DNA of 39,044 nucleotides, taken from contig CAMFLL010000022.1 in the NCBI GenBank assembly GCA_945957405.1, positions 1 through 39,044 on the forward strand. Direction: 5' to 3'. The translations under genes and the position numbers were made by a program. Shown here one piece after another: positions 18,000 to 25,279 of this stretch. Each line of letters begins with the position of its first letter. The first letter of the stretch is position 1. This DNA is from an uncultured Mycolicibacterium sp. (lineage in GTDB: Bacteria > Actinomycetota > Actinomycetes > Mycobacteriales > Mycobacteriaceae). The notes under the pieces were generated by a model. That model was not told the DNA's origin. It saw nothing but the letters and a program-made list of their open reading frames with translations, and made no database searches.

Positions 18000-18821
18000 T
18001 CAGCGAACGAGGCGGCGCAGCAGCGCCGAGGCCGTGACCACGCCGAGGATAGCCGCGAGTACCAGGACGCCCACATCGACCAGCATGTTCGACGGCGTGC
18101 CGATCAGCAGCCCGCGCAGTGCGTTGACTTCGTAGCTCAGCGGGTTCACCGCCGACAGCCAGCGCAACCAGTGCGGCATGATGTCCACCGGGTAGAGCGC
18201 ATTCGAGGCGAAGAACAGTGGCATCGTGATGGCCTGGCCGATACCCATCAGCCGGTCGCGGTTCCTCACCAGTCCGGCCAGCGTCATCGACAGGCATGAG
18301 AAGAACGCGGCGCCGAGCATCACGACCACCATGGCGCCGAGGATGCGCAGCGGGTTGGCGGTCAGGTGGACGCCCATCAGGACTGCGATCAACAGGACAC
18401 CGACCACCTGTGCCACCGAACGCACACCCGCCGCGAAGGCCTTGCCGGTGATCAGCGCCGACCTCGGGGAGGGCGTCACCATCAGCTTGGCCAGGATGCC
18501 GGCGTCGCGGTCCCAGACGATCTGGATGCCGTAGAAGATCGAGATGAACAGCGCCGACTGCGCGATGATGCCGGGCGCCAGGAAGGCCAGGTAGGACACC
18601 GAACCGGTGTCGATGACGTGCAGATGCGAGAACGTCTGCCCGAAGATCAGCAGCCATAGCGCCGGTTGCACCATGCGGGTGAACAGTTCGGTGTGGTCGT
18701 GGCGCAGCTTCTGGAGTTCGACGAGGGCGAAGGTGCCCATCCGCTGGACCAGGCCCACGGCGCGTCGCCAGCCGCGCGGTGCGCGAATCAAGGTGGGGGG
18801 CAAGGCGGAATCAACTGACAC
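18000..18821 (-). CDS. ABC-2 type exporter permease (DrrB-like)
   Basis: A 273-residue ABC-2 family permease with six hydrophobic helices. The N-terminal amphipathic segment ELQKLRHDHTELFTRMVQPALWLLIFG, the loop IFYGIQIVWDRDAGILAKLMVTPSPR and the late block NALYPVDIMPHWLRWLSAVNPLSYEVNALR are hallmarks of the DrrB/NodJ group. With the adjacent ATPase it should make a full exporter for a lipophilic compound or antibiotic. Two GTG starts are possible, at 18854 and 18821. The latter is chosen because AGAAGGA lies about nine bases upstream and the overlap with the ATPase gene falls to 11 bases. The substrate is unknown; linkage to MarR suggests a drug or toxic metabolite. Confidence 0.9.
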   Translation of the reverse strand: MSVDSALPPTLIRAPRGWRRAVGLVQRMGTFALVELQKLRHDHTELFTRMVQPALWLLIFGQTFSHLHVIDTGSVSYLAFLAPGIIAQSALFISIFYGIQIVWDRDAGILAKLMVTPSPRSALITGKAFAAGVRSVAQVVGVLLIAVLMGVHLTANPLRILGAMVVVMLGAAFFSCLSMTLAGLVRNRDRLMGIGQAITMPLFFASNALYPVDIMPHWLRWLSAVNPLSYEVNALRGLLIGTPSNMLVDVGVLVLAAILGVVTASALLRRLVR

Positions 18822-19638
18822 GGCGGGCTGTCCTTCTGCTGGAGCGGATCTCACGCAGTCCCCGCCGCGCCGCTGAAGCAGGGTCGTCGGTCAGATCGGA
18901 TCCGGCATAGTGGCGGAACACGTCTTCGAGACTGGCTCCCTCACCGACGGTGTTCTTCAGATCATCGGGCGCGCCCACCGTCTGCAGGCGGCCATGGTGC
19001 AGCAGTGCGACTCGGTCGCACAAGGCGTCGGCCTCTTCCATGTAGTGCGTGGTCAGCAGGACCGTCATCCCGAATTCGTCCTGCATCTGCTGTACCTGCG
19101 TCCACACCGCGTCTCTGGCGATGGGGTCCAGGCCGACGGTCGGTTCGTCGAGGATCAACAGCGACGGCCGGTTCACCAGGGCCTGGGCGAGTTCGAGGCG
19201 GCGCACCATGCCGCCCGAGTACGTGCCGGCCTGGTCATCGGCGACGTCGAGCAGGTTCATCGCCGCCAAGGCGGCGTCGACGCGCTCACCCCGCTCGCGG
19301 CGTGGTACGTCGTACAGGCGCGCGAACCATTGCACGTTCTGCCGGCCTGTCAGCGCAGCTTCGATCGAAAGCTGTTGTGGCACATACCCGATGTTGTAGC
19401 GGATATCCATCGTCTGGCGCTTGGTGTCCATCCCGAAGATCCGGACTTCGCCCTGCTGCACCGGTGTCAACGTGGTGAGCACGCGCACGGCGGTGGTCTT
19501 ACCCGCCCCGTTGGGGCCCAGCAGGCCCAGCGTCTCGCCGCGGTGCACCTGCAGATTCAGGTCGTCGACGGCGGCGAAGTCACCGTAGCGGTGGGTGAGG
19601 TTTCGGCAGTCGATGGCGAGGTCGTCGTGTTGGGTCAT
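18811..19638 (-). CDS. ABC exporter ATPase (DrrA-like)
   Basis: A 275-residue single-domain ABC ATPase. Walker A is GPNGAGKTT (residues 41-49), the Q loop lies in GYVPQQLSI, the signature is YSGGMVRR (140-147), Walker B is LLILDEPTVGLDP, and the switch histidine is H198 in LLTTHYMEEAD. The C-terminal region, with SLEDVFRHYAG, is the extension typical of DrrA-type drug and lipid exporters. All catalytic residues are intact. The ATG overlaps the MarR stop by four bases (ATGA), so MarR, ATPase and permease are translationally coupled and made in similar amounts. The protein should sit on the cytosolic face of the membrane with the permease. Confidence 0.93.
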   Translation of the reverse strand: MTQHDDLAIDCRNLTHRYGDFAAVDDLNLQVHRGETLGLLGPNGAGKTTAVRVLTTLTPVQQGEVRIFGMDTKRQTMDIRYNIGYVPQQLSIEAALTGRQNVQWFARLYDVPRRERGERVDAALAAMNLLDVADDQAGTYSGGMVRRLELAQALVNRPSLLILDEPTVGLDPIARDAVWTQVQQMQDEFGMTVLLTTHYMEEADALCDRVALLHHGRLQTVGAPDDLKNTVGEGASLEDVFRHYAGSDLTDDPASAARRGLREIRSSRRTARRVS

Positions 19639-20087
19639 GGTTGTCTCTCGTTCAGCAGGCGGGTCACCTTGTTCAGTACGACCAGCCCCGAGGTGAGGGC
19701 ATCGACCTCCTGGTCGTCCAATTCGTCGAGTACCCCGCGCATCGCATCGCGGCGGGCCGCGCGTGTGTCATCGACGATCTGCTGGGCGGACTCTGTCAGC
19801 CGCAGTCGGAAGACCCTGCGGTCGGCGCTGTCCGGTTCACGCAGCAGTGCTCCCTTGGCGCACAGCTTGGACACCAGGGTGGACGCGGTGTTGGCCACGA
19901 GGTTGAGCTCGGCGGCGGCCTGGCTGACGGACACCCCTGGATGGCGGCCGACCAGGCGGAGCAGTTCGGCCTGGGCTTCCGTGAGGCCGGTGCCGTCGAA
20001 TCCGCGGCCCGCGGACCGGCGAATCTGACGACGGAACCGGCCGACGGTCCTGAACAGATCGCCGGTCAGGTCGGCGCGAGTGGTCAC
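19635..20087 (-). CDS. MarR-family transcriptional regulator
   Basis: A 150-residue winged-helix regulator. The DNA-binding core runs from LTEAQAELLRLVGRHPGVSVSQAAAELNL (helices 2-3) through NTASTLVSKLCAKGALLREPDSADRR, with the wing Asp-Arg pair (DSADRR) conserved in MarR proteins; flanking helices form the dimer interface. It is the first gene of an exporter operon (overlap ATGA with the ATPase). A perfect 25-bp palindrome lies eight bases upstream of the GTG start, and a TATCGT within it ends six bases before the GTG, which suggests a leaderless start with the -10 inside the operator. Repression of its own operon, relieved by an exported ligand, is the natural reading. Confidence 0.92.
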   Translation of the reverse strand: MTTRADLTGDLFRTVGRFRRQIRRSAGRGFDGTGLTEAQAELLRLVGRHPGVSVSQAAAELNLVANTASTLVSKLCAKGALLREPDSADRRVFRLRLTESAQQIVDDTRAARRDAMRGVLDELDDQEVDALTSGLVVLNKVTRLLNERQP

Positions 20088-20094
20088 TCAACCA

Positions 20095-20119
20095 CGATAC
20101 CTCTGTCACAGAGGTATCG
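20095..20119 (-). promoter_or_regulatory. Perfect 25-bp palindrome, likely MarR operator
   Basis: CGATACCTCTGT (20095-20106) and ACAGAGGTATCG (20108-20119) are exact complements around a single central base. It ends eight bases upstream of the MarR GTG. On the coding strand TATCGT in the proximal arm matches a TANNNT -10 spaced for leaderless transcription, so a bound dimer would block RNA polymerase directly. Confidence 0.75.
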
Positions 20120-20181
20120 TCTCCCCGAGCCATTTGTGGTGTTTCACCGGCGCTCACCGCCTGTGAGACTCCACAAGTCGC

Positions 20182-20676
20182 TCAGATCCGGTGCAACTCC
20201 ACACCGGAGAGGGTGCCGTCAGCGACCGTGGCGGTCATGTAGGTGTGAAACGGCTGACGCCGCCGGTCGGTGGGCGACCCGGGGTTGAGTAGGCGCAGCC
20301 CGGTGGCCGACGTCGAGTCCCACGGAATGTGGCTGTGCCCGAACACCAGGACATCGGTCTCGGGGTAGAGCTTCGACATCCGGGCATCGCGCCCCGCGGC
20401 GGCTCCCGTCTCATGGGTCACGGTGAAACGCACGCCGTCGATCGTCACGTCGGCGCGTTCGGGCAACCGCGCACGCAGGTCGGCGCCGTCGTTGTTACCC
20501 CAGCATGCGACCAGCCGCGCCGACCTCGCCTCCAACTGGTCGAGCAGCGCGACGTCGACCCAATCGCCGGCGTGGAACACCACGTCGGCGTGCTCGACCC
20601 CGGCCCACACCTCGTCGGGGAGGTCCTTGGCCCGTTTGGGCAGATGGGTGTCAGAGATGATCAGCAGCGACGTCAT
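20182..20676 (-). CDS. YfcE/MJ0936-type metallophosphoesterase
   Basis: A 164-residue calcineurin-like phosphoesterase with every metal-binding motif in order: SDTH (D9, H11), GDW (D38), GNND (N61), THE (H88) and GHSH (H114, H116). The short length and this spacing place it in the YfcE / MJ0936 group of small phosphodiesterases acting on phosphodiester model substrates or cyclic nucleotides; the true substrate is unknown. Two metal ions would bind in the cytosol. The ATG overlaps the TrkA-type gene stop by four bases (ATGA), so the two are co-translated. This pairing with a K+ regulator raises the possibility of nucleotide signalling to K+ transport, but that is conjecture. Confidence 0.9.
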   Translation of the reverse strand: MTSLLIISDTHLPKRAKDLPDEVWAGVEHADVVFHAGDWVDVALLDQLEARSARLVACWGNNDGADLRARLPERADVTIDGVRFTVTHETGAAAGRDARMSKLYPETDVLVFGHSHIPWDSTSATGLRLLNPGSPTDRRRQPFHTYMTATVADGTLSGVELHRI

Positions 20677-21341
20677 CGCGCTGTGGCGTCGTGGACGGCG
20701 TCGATGACCCGTTCTTCCACGCCGGTCGCCGAGACGAACACCAACTCGTCACCGGGTAGCAACTCGTCGTCGGGTTTGGGCAGCACCACCTGCTCGGCCC
20801 GGTGGATGACGATCAGCGCACTGTTGTCCGGTAGCGCCAGCTCGCGGACCTGCAGTCCGACGAGGCGGCTGTCGTCGGTCAGCGTGATCGTGGCGAGCCC
20901 GGCGCGGTTGTGTCCCAGGCCCATCAACCGGACCAGGTGTCCGGCGTCGATCGCACCCTCCACCGAGGCGACCATCGCCCGCGGCGTGCACACCGCGACG
21001 TCGACCCCCCACGCCTCGTTGAACAGGTGCTCGTCGCGCGCCTCGTTGACGCGGGCCACCACGCGCGCGACGCCGAACTCACTCTTGGCCAGCAGGGACA
21101 CCGCGAGGTTCACCTTGTCGTCGCCCGTCGCGGCGATCACCACGTCGCAGGTCTCGATGCCGGCCTCCACCAGCGAGGTCAGCTCGCAGGCGTCGGCGAA
21201 CAGCCAGTCCGCGCCGGGGACCGTATCGGGCTCGAATTTGCGGCGGTCACGTTCGATCAACAGCACCCGATGGCCGTAGCCGACCAGTTCGTCGGCGACC
21301 GACCGGCCGACCGCGCCTGCTCCGGCGATTCCGATGCGCAT
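20673..21341 (-). CDS. TrkA-type K+ transport regulator (RCK_N + RCK_C)
   Basis: A 222-residue cytosolic protein made of an RCK_N (TrkA-N) Rossmann domain, with GAGAVG at residues 7-12 and VLLIERD at the adenosine-binding strand end, and an RCK_C domain (about 140-215, VRELALPDNSALIVIHR and PGDELVFVS). These proteins bind NAD(H), nucleotides or c-di-AMP and gate K+ channels or transporters. From memory it resembles CeoC/TrkB (Rv2692) of M. tuberculosis. No TrkH/TrkG channel gene is in the window; possible partners are the divergent antiporter and the KimA-like transporter 2.7 kb away. The ATG has a strong GAGGAG upstream. The 135-bp region divergent from the antiporter gene is shared. Confidence 0.9.
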   Translation of the reverse strand: MRIGIAGAGAVGRSVADELVGYGHRVLLIERDRRKFEPDTVPGADWLFADACELTSLVEAGIETCDVVIAATGDDKVNLAVSLLAKSEFGVARVVARVNEARDEHLFNEAWGVDVAVCTPRAMVASVEGAIDAGHLVRLMGLGHNRAGLATITLTDDSRLVGLQVRELALPDNSALIVIHRAEQVVLPKPDDELLPGDELVFVSATGVEERVIDAVHDATAR

Positions 21342-21422
21342 GCCCTGTGCTCCTCTACCCGGGGGTCAACGAATTCCATCGTCCCCTGATTTACTAGCCA
21401 ATGCGCTGCCCTGCAGCCGACA

Positions 21423-21449
21423 ACACCGGAATCAACCCATTCCGGGTGT
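21423..21449. promoter_or_regulatory. Inverted repeat upstream of the CPA1 antiporter
   Basis: ACACCGGAAT (21423-21432) pairs with ATTCCGGGTGT (21439-21449) except for one bulged base, around a six-base loop. It ends 27 bases before the antiporter ATG and lies 82 bases upstream of the TrkA-type ATG. An operator or a leader hairpin is possible. The rest of the 135-bp divergent region shows no clear promoter. Confidence 0.4.
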
Positions 21450-21476
21450 GCCGACTACGAGGACGGGGGTGAGCCG

Positions 21477-22973
21477 ATGACCTTGGAGCAGATGTATCTC
21501 GCCCTGCTCATCGGTGGCGCCGTCCTGCTGGCCAGCATCGTGGCCACCCGCCTGGCCACCCGCGCGGGGCTGCCCAGTCTGTTGCTGTTCCTCGGTTTCG
21601 GTGCGCTGCTGGGTGAGGACGCCGTCGGTCTGCAGTTCGATGACGTCAACCTGGCTCTTGATCTGGGCACCGCCGCGCTGGCGGTGATCCTGGTCGAGGG
21701 TGGCCTGACGACCCGGTTCAGCGAGGTCCGCCGTGTCCTGGCGCCCGCCGCCGTGCTGGCCACCCTCGGCGTGGCGGTCAGCATGATCGTCACCGCCGTG
21801 GGGGCGCACTACCTGATCGGGATGGATTGGCAGGTGGCCTTCCTGCTCGGGGCCGTGGTGTCGTCCACCGACGCCGCCGCGGTGTTCTCGGTGCTGCGGG
21901 TGCTGCCGCTGCCGCGGCGGGTGGCCGGTCTGCTGGAAGCCGAGTCGGGTTTCAACGACGCACCGGCCGTGATCCTGGTGCTGATGTTCTCGGCGACGCC
22001 GCTGATCTTCGATCCGGCGGTGGCATTCGGCGAGCTGGTCTACGAGCTCGCGGCCGGCGCCGCCATCGGCCTGCTCTGCGGTTACTTGGGTGCGCAGGCG
22101 TTGCGCCGCATCGCGTTACCGGCGAGCGGTCTGTACCCGGTGGCGATCTTCGGTCTGGGCATCGTGGCGTTCGCAGCGTCCGGTGTGATCCACGCGAGCG
22201 GCTTCCTGGCGGCCTATCTGGCCGGCCTCGTGCTGGCCAACAGCGGGCTGCCGCACCGGTCGGCGACACGGTCGTTCGCCGAGGGGCTGGGCTGGTTGGC
22301 GCAGATCGCGCTGTTCGTCCTGCTCGGCCTGCTGGTGTCACCCGACGAGTTGCCTGCGCAGGTCGTCCCCGCGATCGTCGTGGGCCTGGTGCTGCTACTG
22401 CTGGCCCGGCCGCTGTCAGTGGTGTTGTCGCTGGTGCCTTTTCGTGTGCCGTGGCGTGAGCAGGCGTTCCTGTCGTGGGCCGGTCTGCGCGGCGGCGTGC
22501 CGATCGTGCTGGCCACCTACCCGATCGTGGCCGGTGTGCCGGATAGCGGTCGGCTGCTCAACGTCGTGTTCATCCTGGTGGTGGTTTTCACGCTGATCCA
22601 GGGACCGAGCCTGGGGCCGCTCGCGCGGCGGCTCGGCCTGGCGCCCGCCGACGCGACCCGGGAAATCCAGTTGGACGCCGCACCGCTCGACGTGCTCGAC
22701 GCCGAGCTGATCACGATGACCGTGCAGTCGACGTCGCGTCTGCACAACGTCATGATCATCGAGCTGCGGCTGCCCGAACCGAGCGTCATCACGCTGATCA
22801 TCCGCGAGGGGCACACCTTCGTGCCGCAACCCGACACCAGGATCGCCGCCGGCGACGAGTTGATGATCGTCACCACCAGCAAGACCCGCGCCGCCGCCGA
22901 GCGCCGGCTCCGCGCGGTCAGCCGGCGCGGAAAATTGGCGCACTGGTTCAACGAGTTCGGCGAACAGGACTGA
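21477..22973 (+). CDS. CPA1-family cation/H+ antiporter with RCK_C domain (NhaP2/CvrA-like)
   Basis: A 498-residue protein with about twelve helices in residues 1-390 and a cytosolic RCK_C (TrkA-C) domain at about 405-485 (MIIELRLPEPSVITLIIREG, AGDELMIVTT). The transport core holds the CPA1 markers VVSSTDAAAVFSVLR, ESGFNDAPAVILV (with the essential acidic residues) and WAGLRGGVPIVLA. The combination of CPA1 transporter with a TrkA-C tail defines the NhaP2/CvrA group, K+/H+ or Na+/H+ antiporters that export K+ under load. The RCK_C tail may bind a nucleotide or c-di-AMP, or dimerise with the divergently encoded RCK protein. ATG at 21477; GGACGGGGG upstream is a weak ribosome binding site. Confidence 0.92.
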   Translation: MTLEQMYLALLIGGAVLLASIVATRLATRAGLPSLLLFLGFGALLGEDAVGLQFDDVNLALDLGTAALAVILVEGGLTTRFSEVRRVLAPAAVLATLGVAVSMIVTAVGAHYLIGMDWQVAFLLGAVVSSTDAAAVFSVLRVLPLPRRVAGLLEAESGFNDAPAVILVLMFSATPLIFDPAVAFGELVYELAAGAAIGLLCGYLGAQALRRIALPASGLYPVAIFGLGIVAFAASGVIHASGFLAAYLAGLVLANSGLPHRSATRSFAEGLGWLAQIALFVLLGLLVSPDELPAQVVPAIVVGLVLLLLARPLSVVLSLVPFRVPWREQAFLSWAGLRGGVPIVLATYPIVAGVPDSGRLLNVVFILVVVFTLIQGPSLGPLARRLGLAPADATREIQLDAAPLDVLDAELITMTVQSTSRLHNVMIIELRLPEPSVITLIIREGHTFVPQPDTRIAAGDELMIVTTSKTRAAAERRLRAVSRRGKLAHWFNEFGEQD

Positions 22974-23006
22974 GTCGGTTCAGCCGCCCTACCACTCTGT
23001 CGCTCC

Positions 23007-23095
23007 CCGCACCGCTGTCGGCCCCGCTGTGCCGTCGGCCCCGCACCGCTGTCGGCCCCGCTGTGCCGTCGGCCCCGCCCCGCTGTCGGCCCCGC
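23007..23095. repeat. 34-bp GC-rich tandem repeat, about 2.6 copies
   Basis: A 34-base unit starting CCGCACCGCTGTCGGCC is present at 23007-23040 and repeated exactly at 23041-23074; a third, partial copy runs 23075-23095 with one A-to-C change. Within each unit GTCGGCCCC recurs, giving a finer period of about 17. It starts 33 bases after the antiporter stop and runs directly into the next inverted repeat. It has no spacers and no visible coding potential. Confidence 0.85.
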
Positions 23096-23156
23096 CGAGA
23101 CTGTTGTTTGTATACGCATCGCTCGAGTGGTTGGCGCCGGAACTACAGTCTCGGCG
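23093..23156. repeat. 64-bp inverted-repeat element with 16-bp arms
   Basis: CGCCGAGACTGTTGTT (23093-23108) is complementary at 15 of 16 bases to AACTACAGTCTCGGCG (23141-23156), with 32 bases between that include GTATAC and CTCGAG. The distal arm ends 75 bases before the CoA transferase ATG. The long arms and short interior resemble dispersed intergenic palindromes (REP or MITE-like), though a transcriptional site or terminator for the antiporter gene is also possible. The rest of the 258-bp gap, to the ATG at 23232, shows no convincing promoter. Confidence 0.7.
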
Positions 23157-23231
23157 CTAACACAGATGGCGAATAGGCGAGAGACCCACCGGCACGCGGG
23201 CTGTGACAGCGGTACTGGTTGACTGTCGGCC

Positions 23232-24452
23232 ATGACCGAGGCGCGTGACTCGAAGCTCCCCCTCGCGGGAGTCCGGATCATCGAGATCTCCAGCTTCGTC
23301 GCCATTCCACTGGCCGGTATGACGCTGGCGCAGTTGGGTGCCGAGGTGATCCGGGTCGACCCCGTCGGCGGTGCCGCCGATTACCAGCGCTGGCCTCTGA
23401 CCGACGACGGCACCAGCATCTACTGGGCCGGCCTGAACAAGGGCAAGCGCTCGCTGGCCGTCGACATGCGTGCCGCCGAGGGCCAGGAACTCGTCTCCCG
23501 GTTGATCGCCGATAGCGGCGTGCTGATCACCAATGTCGTGGGGCGTGCGTGGCATTCCTACGAGGTGTTGTCGGCGGCCAGGCCGGACCTGATCCACCTC
23601 GAGGTGTCCGGTCGCGCCGACGGCGGTACGGGCGTCGACTACACCGTCAACGCCGCGGTCGGGTTCCCCTTCGCCACCGGTCCCGCCGGCACGGCCGGTC
23701 CCGTCAACCATGTGCTGCCGGCGTGGGATGTGTCGTGTGGGCTGTACGGCGCGCTGGGCATCGTATCCGCGCTTCGGCACCGCGATGCCACCGGCGCCGG
23801 AACACATCTGCGTCTGCCGCTCGAGGATGTCGCGCTCGCCACTGCGGGCAACCTCGGCTTTTTGACCGAGCCGATGATCAACGGCACCCAGCGGCAACGG
23901 CTCGGCAATGCGCTCTACGGACAGTACGGACAGAACTTCACCAGCGCCGACGGCGTCTCATTCATGGTGGTGGCCCTCACCGGTCGCCACTTCAGCGATC
24001 TCGCCGAGCTGACCGGCACCGCGAAAGCCGTTGCGGCCCTTGCTGAGGCGCTCGGGGCCGACTTCGACGACGAGGGCCAGCGGTACCGGCACCGCGAGAC
24101 GTTGAGCGGACTGTTCAGTGTGTGGTTCGCCGAGCACACCGCACCCGAGATCAGCGGTGGTCTGGCGGGGACGTCGGTGCTCTGGGAGCGCTATCGCACG
24201 TTCGCCGAGGTCAGCGTCGACCCGAAGGTGACCGCCAACCCGTTGTTCAACGCGTTGGCCCAGCCACGGATCGGCAACTACCTGGCGCCGGGTCTGCCCT
24301 TGATGATGGACGGCGAACGTCGACCGGCCGTTGCCGCGCCCACGCTCGGCGATCACACCGATGACGTGCTCACCGAATACCTCGGACTCAGCGCCGCCGA
24401 GATCGCCGCGTTGCGAACGTCGAACATCGTGGCCGGAGCACAGCAGTCGTGA
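23232..24452 (+). CDS. Family III CoA transferase, Mct-like (2-methylfumaryl-CoA isomerase type)
   Basis: A 406-residue CaiB/BaiF-fold protein. Family III enzymes form an aspartyl-CoA anhydride; the likely nucleophile is D166 in LPAWDVSCGLYGALG. The whole N-terminal half (FVAIPLAGMTLAQLGAEVIR, DYQRWPLT, YWAGLNKGKRSLAVDMR, GVDYTVNAAVGFPF, VNHVLPAWD) recalls the Chloroflexus enzyme Mct, which moves CoA within mesaconyl-CoA from C1 to C4 in the 3-hydroxypropionate bicycle. Mycobacteria are not known to run that cycle, so a branched dicarboxylate or related acyl-CoA substrate is an inference. It heads an operon: the thioesterase gene overlaps its stop by four bases and htdZ follows. No ribosome binding site is obvious before the ATG. 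Confidence 0.85.
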   Translation: MTEARDSKLPLAGVRIIEISSFVAIPLAGMTLAQLGAEVIRVDPVGGAADYQRWPLTDDGTSIYWAGLNKGKRSLAVDMRAAEGQELVSRLIADSGVLITNVVGRAWHSYEVLSAARPDLIHLEVSGRADGGTGVDYTVNAAVGFPFATGPAGTAGPVNHVLPAWDVSCGLYGALGIVSALRHRDATGAGTHLRLPLEDVALATAGNLGFLTEPMINGTQRQRLGNALYGQYGQNFTSADGVSFMVVALTGRHFSDLAELTGTAKAVAALAEALGADFDDEGQRYRHRETLSGLFSVWFAEHTAPEISGGLAGTSVLWERYRTFAEVSVDPKVTANPLFNALAQPRIGNYLAPGLPLMMDGERRPAVAAPTLGDHTDDVLTEYLGLSAAEIAALRTSNIVAGAQQS

Positions 24453-25276
24453 GCGACCTGCTGCGCCTGCTCGATCTGCACGAGAGTGCGCCGGACACCT
24501 GGACCGCGTCCGGCCACGGCCCGGCAGGCAAGCGTGCCTTCGGTGGTCAGTTCGTGGCGCAGTCGATGTCCGCAGCTGCCCGGTCGGTGCCCGGCGATGT
24601 GCCCCCGACAAGCCTGCACCTGCAGTTCCTCCGTGGAGGTGACGCCGTCGACCCGATCGACTACGAGGTCGAGCGCACCTATGACGGGCGCACCGCGATG
24701 ACACGACGCGTGCTCTCCCGGCAGGATGGGCGCGTCATCACATCGGCGACCGTGTCGTTCTCCCGTCCCCTCGACGGCCCCGAACACGGGCACTATGGGC
24801 TGTTGCCCGATGATCCCGACGCGTTGGAGCGCACCGGGCCGGCCGGTCCGGCTCCCGGCCTGCCGCTCGACGAACTCGACATCAGGATCACCGACTCTGG
24901 TTCCGGTGGCGACTTCGTCCGGCGATTCTGGTGGCGCACAACGAATTCCCTGCCCGACGATCCCACAGTGCACACCTGCGTCGCGCTGTTCGTCACCGAC
25001 GTCTACATGATCGACCCCGCCTTGCGGGTGCACGGCCACTCCATGCGTGACCGCACCCATCGCAGCGGTACCACCGATGCGTCGGTCTGGTTTCACCGCC
25101 CGATCCGCGCCGACCGGTGGAACCTGCTGGAATCGCGTTCACCGGCCGGGGCCCGCGGTCGTGGCGTCGTCACGGCGAGCCTGGTCTCCGCGGACGGCGA
25201 GATCTGCGCAACCGTCGTGCAGGAAGGGCTCATTGCGCGCCGTGACGAAGCCCAAAAATCAACGGAGAAGGGATGA
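24449..25276 (+). CDS. Acyl-CoA thioesterase II (TesB family)
   Basis: A 275-residue double hot-dog thioesterase that hydrolyses acyl-CoA. The first hot-dog has AFGGQFVAQSMSAAARSVP and PTSLHLQFLRGGD; the second has the RFWWRT segment, TTDASVWFHRPIRADRWNLLES and GRGVVTASLVSADGEICATVVQEGLI, where D, T and Q match the TesB catalytic set. Length is normal for TesB. The GTG start overlaps the CoA transferase stop (GTGA), with GGAG about ten bases upstream, and its own stop lies four bases before htdZ, whose ribosome binding site is inside this gene. It could release free acids from products of the neighbouring CoA transferase and dehydratase. Confidence 0.92.
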   Translation: MSDLLRLLDLHESAPDTWTASGHGPAGKRAFGGQFVAQSMSAAARSVPGDVPPTSLHLQFLRGGDAVDPIDYEVERTYDGRTAMTRRVLSRQDGRVITSATVSFSRPLDGPEHGHYGLLPDDPDALERTGPAGPAPGLPLDELDIRITDSGSGGDFVRRFWWRTTNSLPDDPTVHTCVALFVTDVYMIDPALRVHGHSMRDRTHRSGTTDASVWFHRPIRADRWNLLESRSPAGARGRGVVTASLVSADGEICATVVQEGLIARRDEAQKSTEKG

Positions 25277-25279
25277 TTC

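Noticed and set aside
16627..18135. A 502-codon open frame on the plus strand opposite the KimA-like gene
   Set aside because: Its His/Gln/Arg/Asp-rich composition is the mirror of membrane-protein codons; no domain is visible.
23007..23095. CRISPR array
   Set aside because: The repeat units are directly contiguous with no unique spacers, and no cas genes are present.
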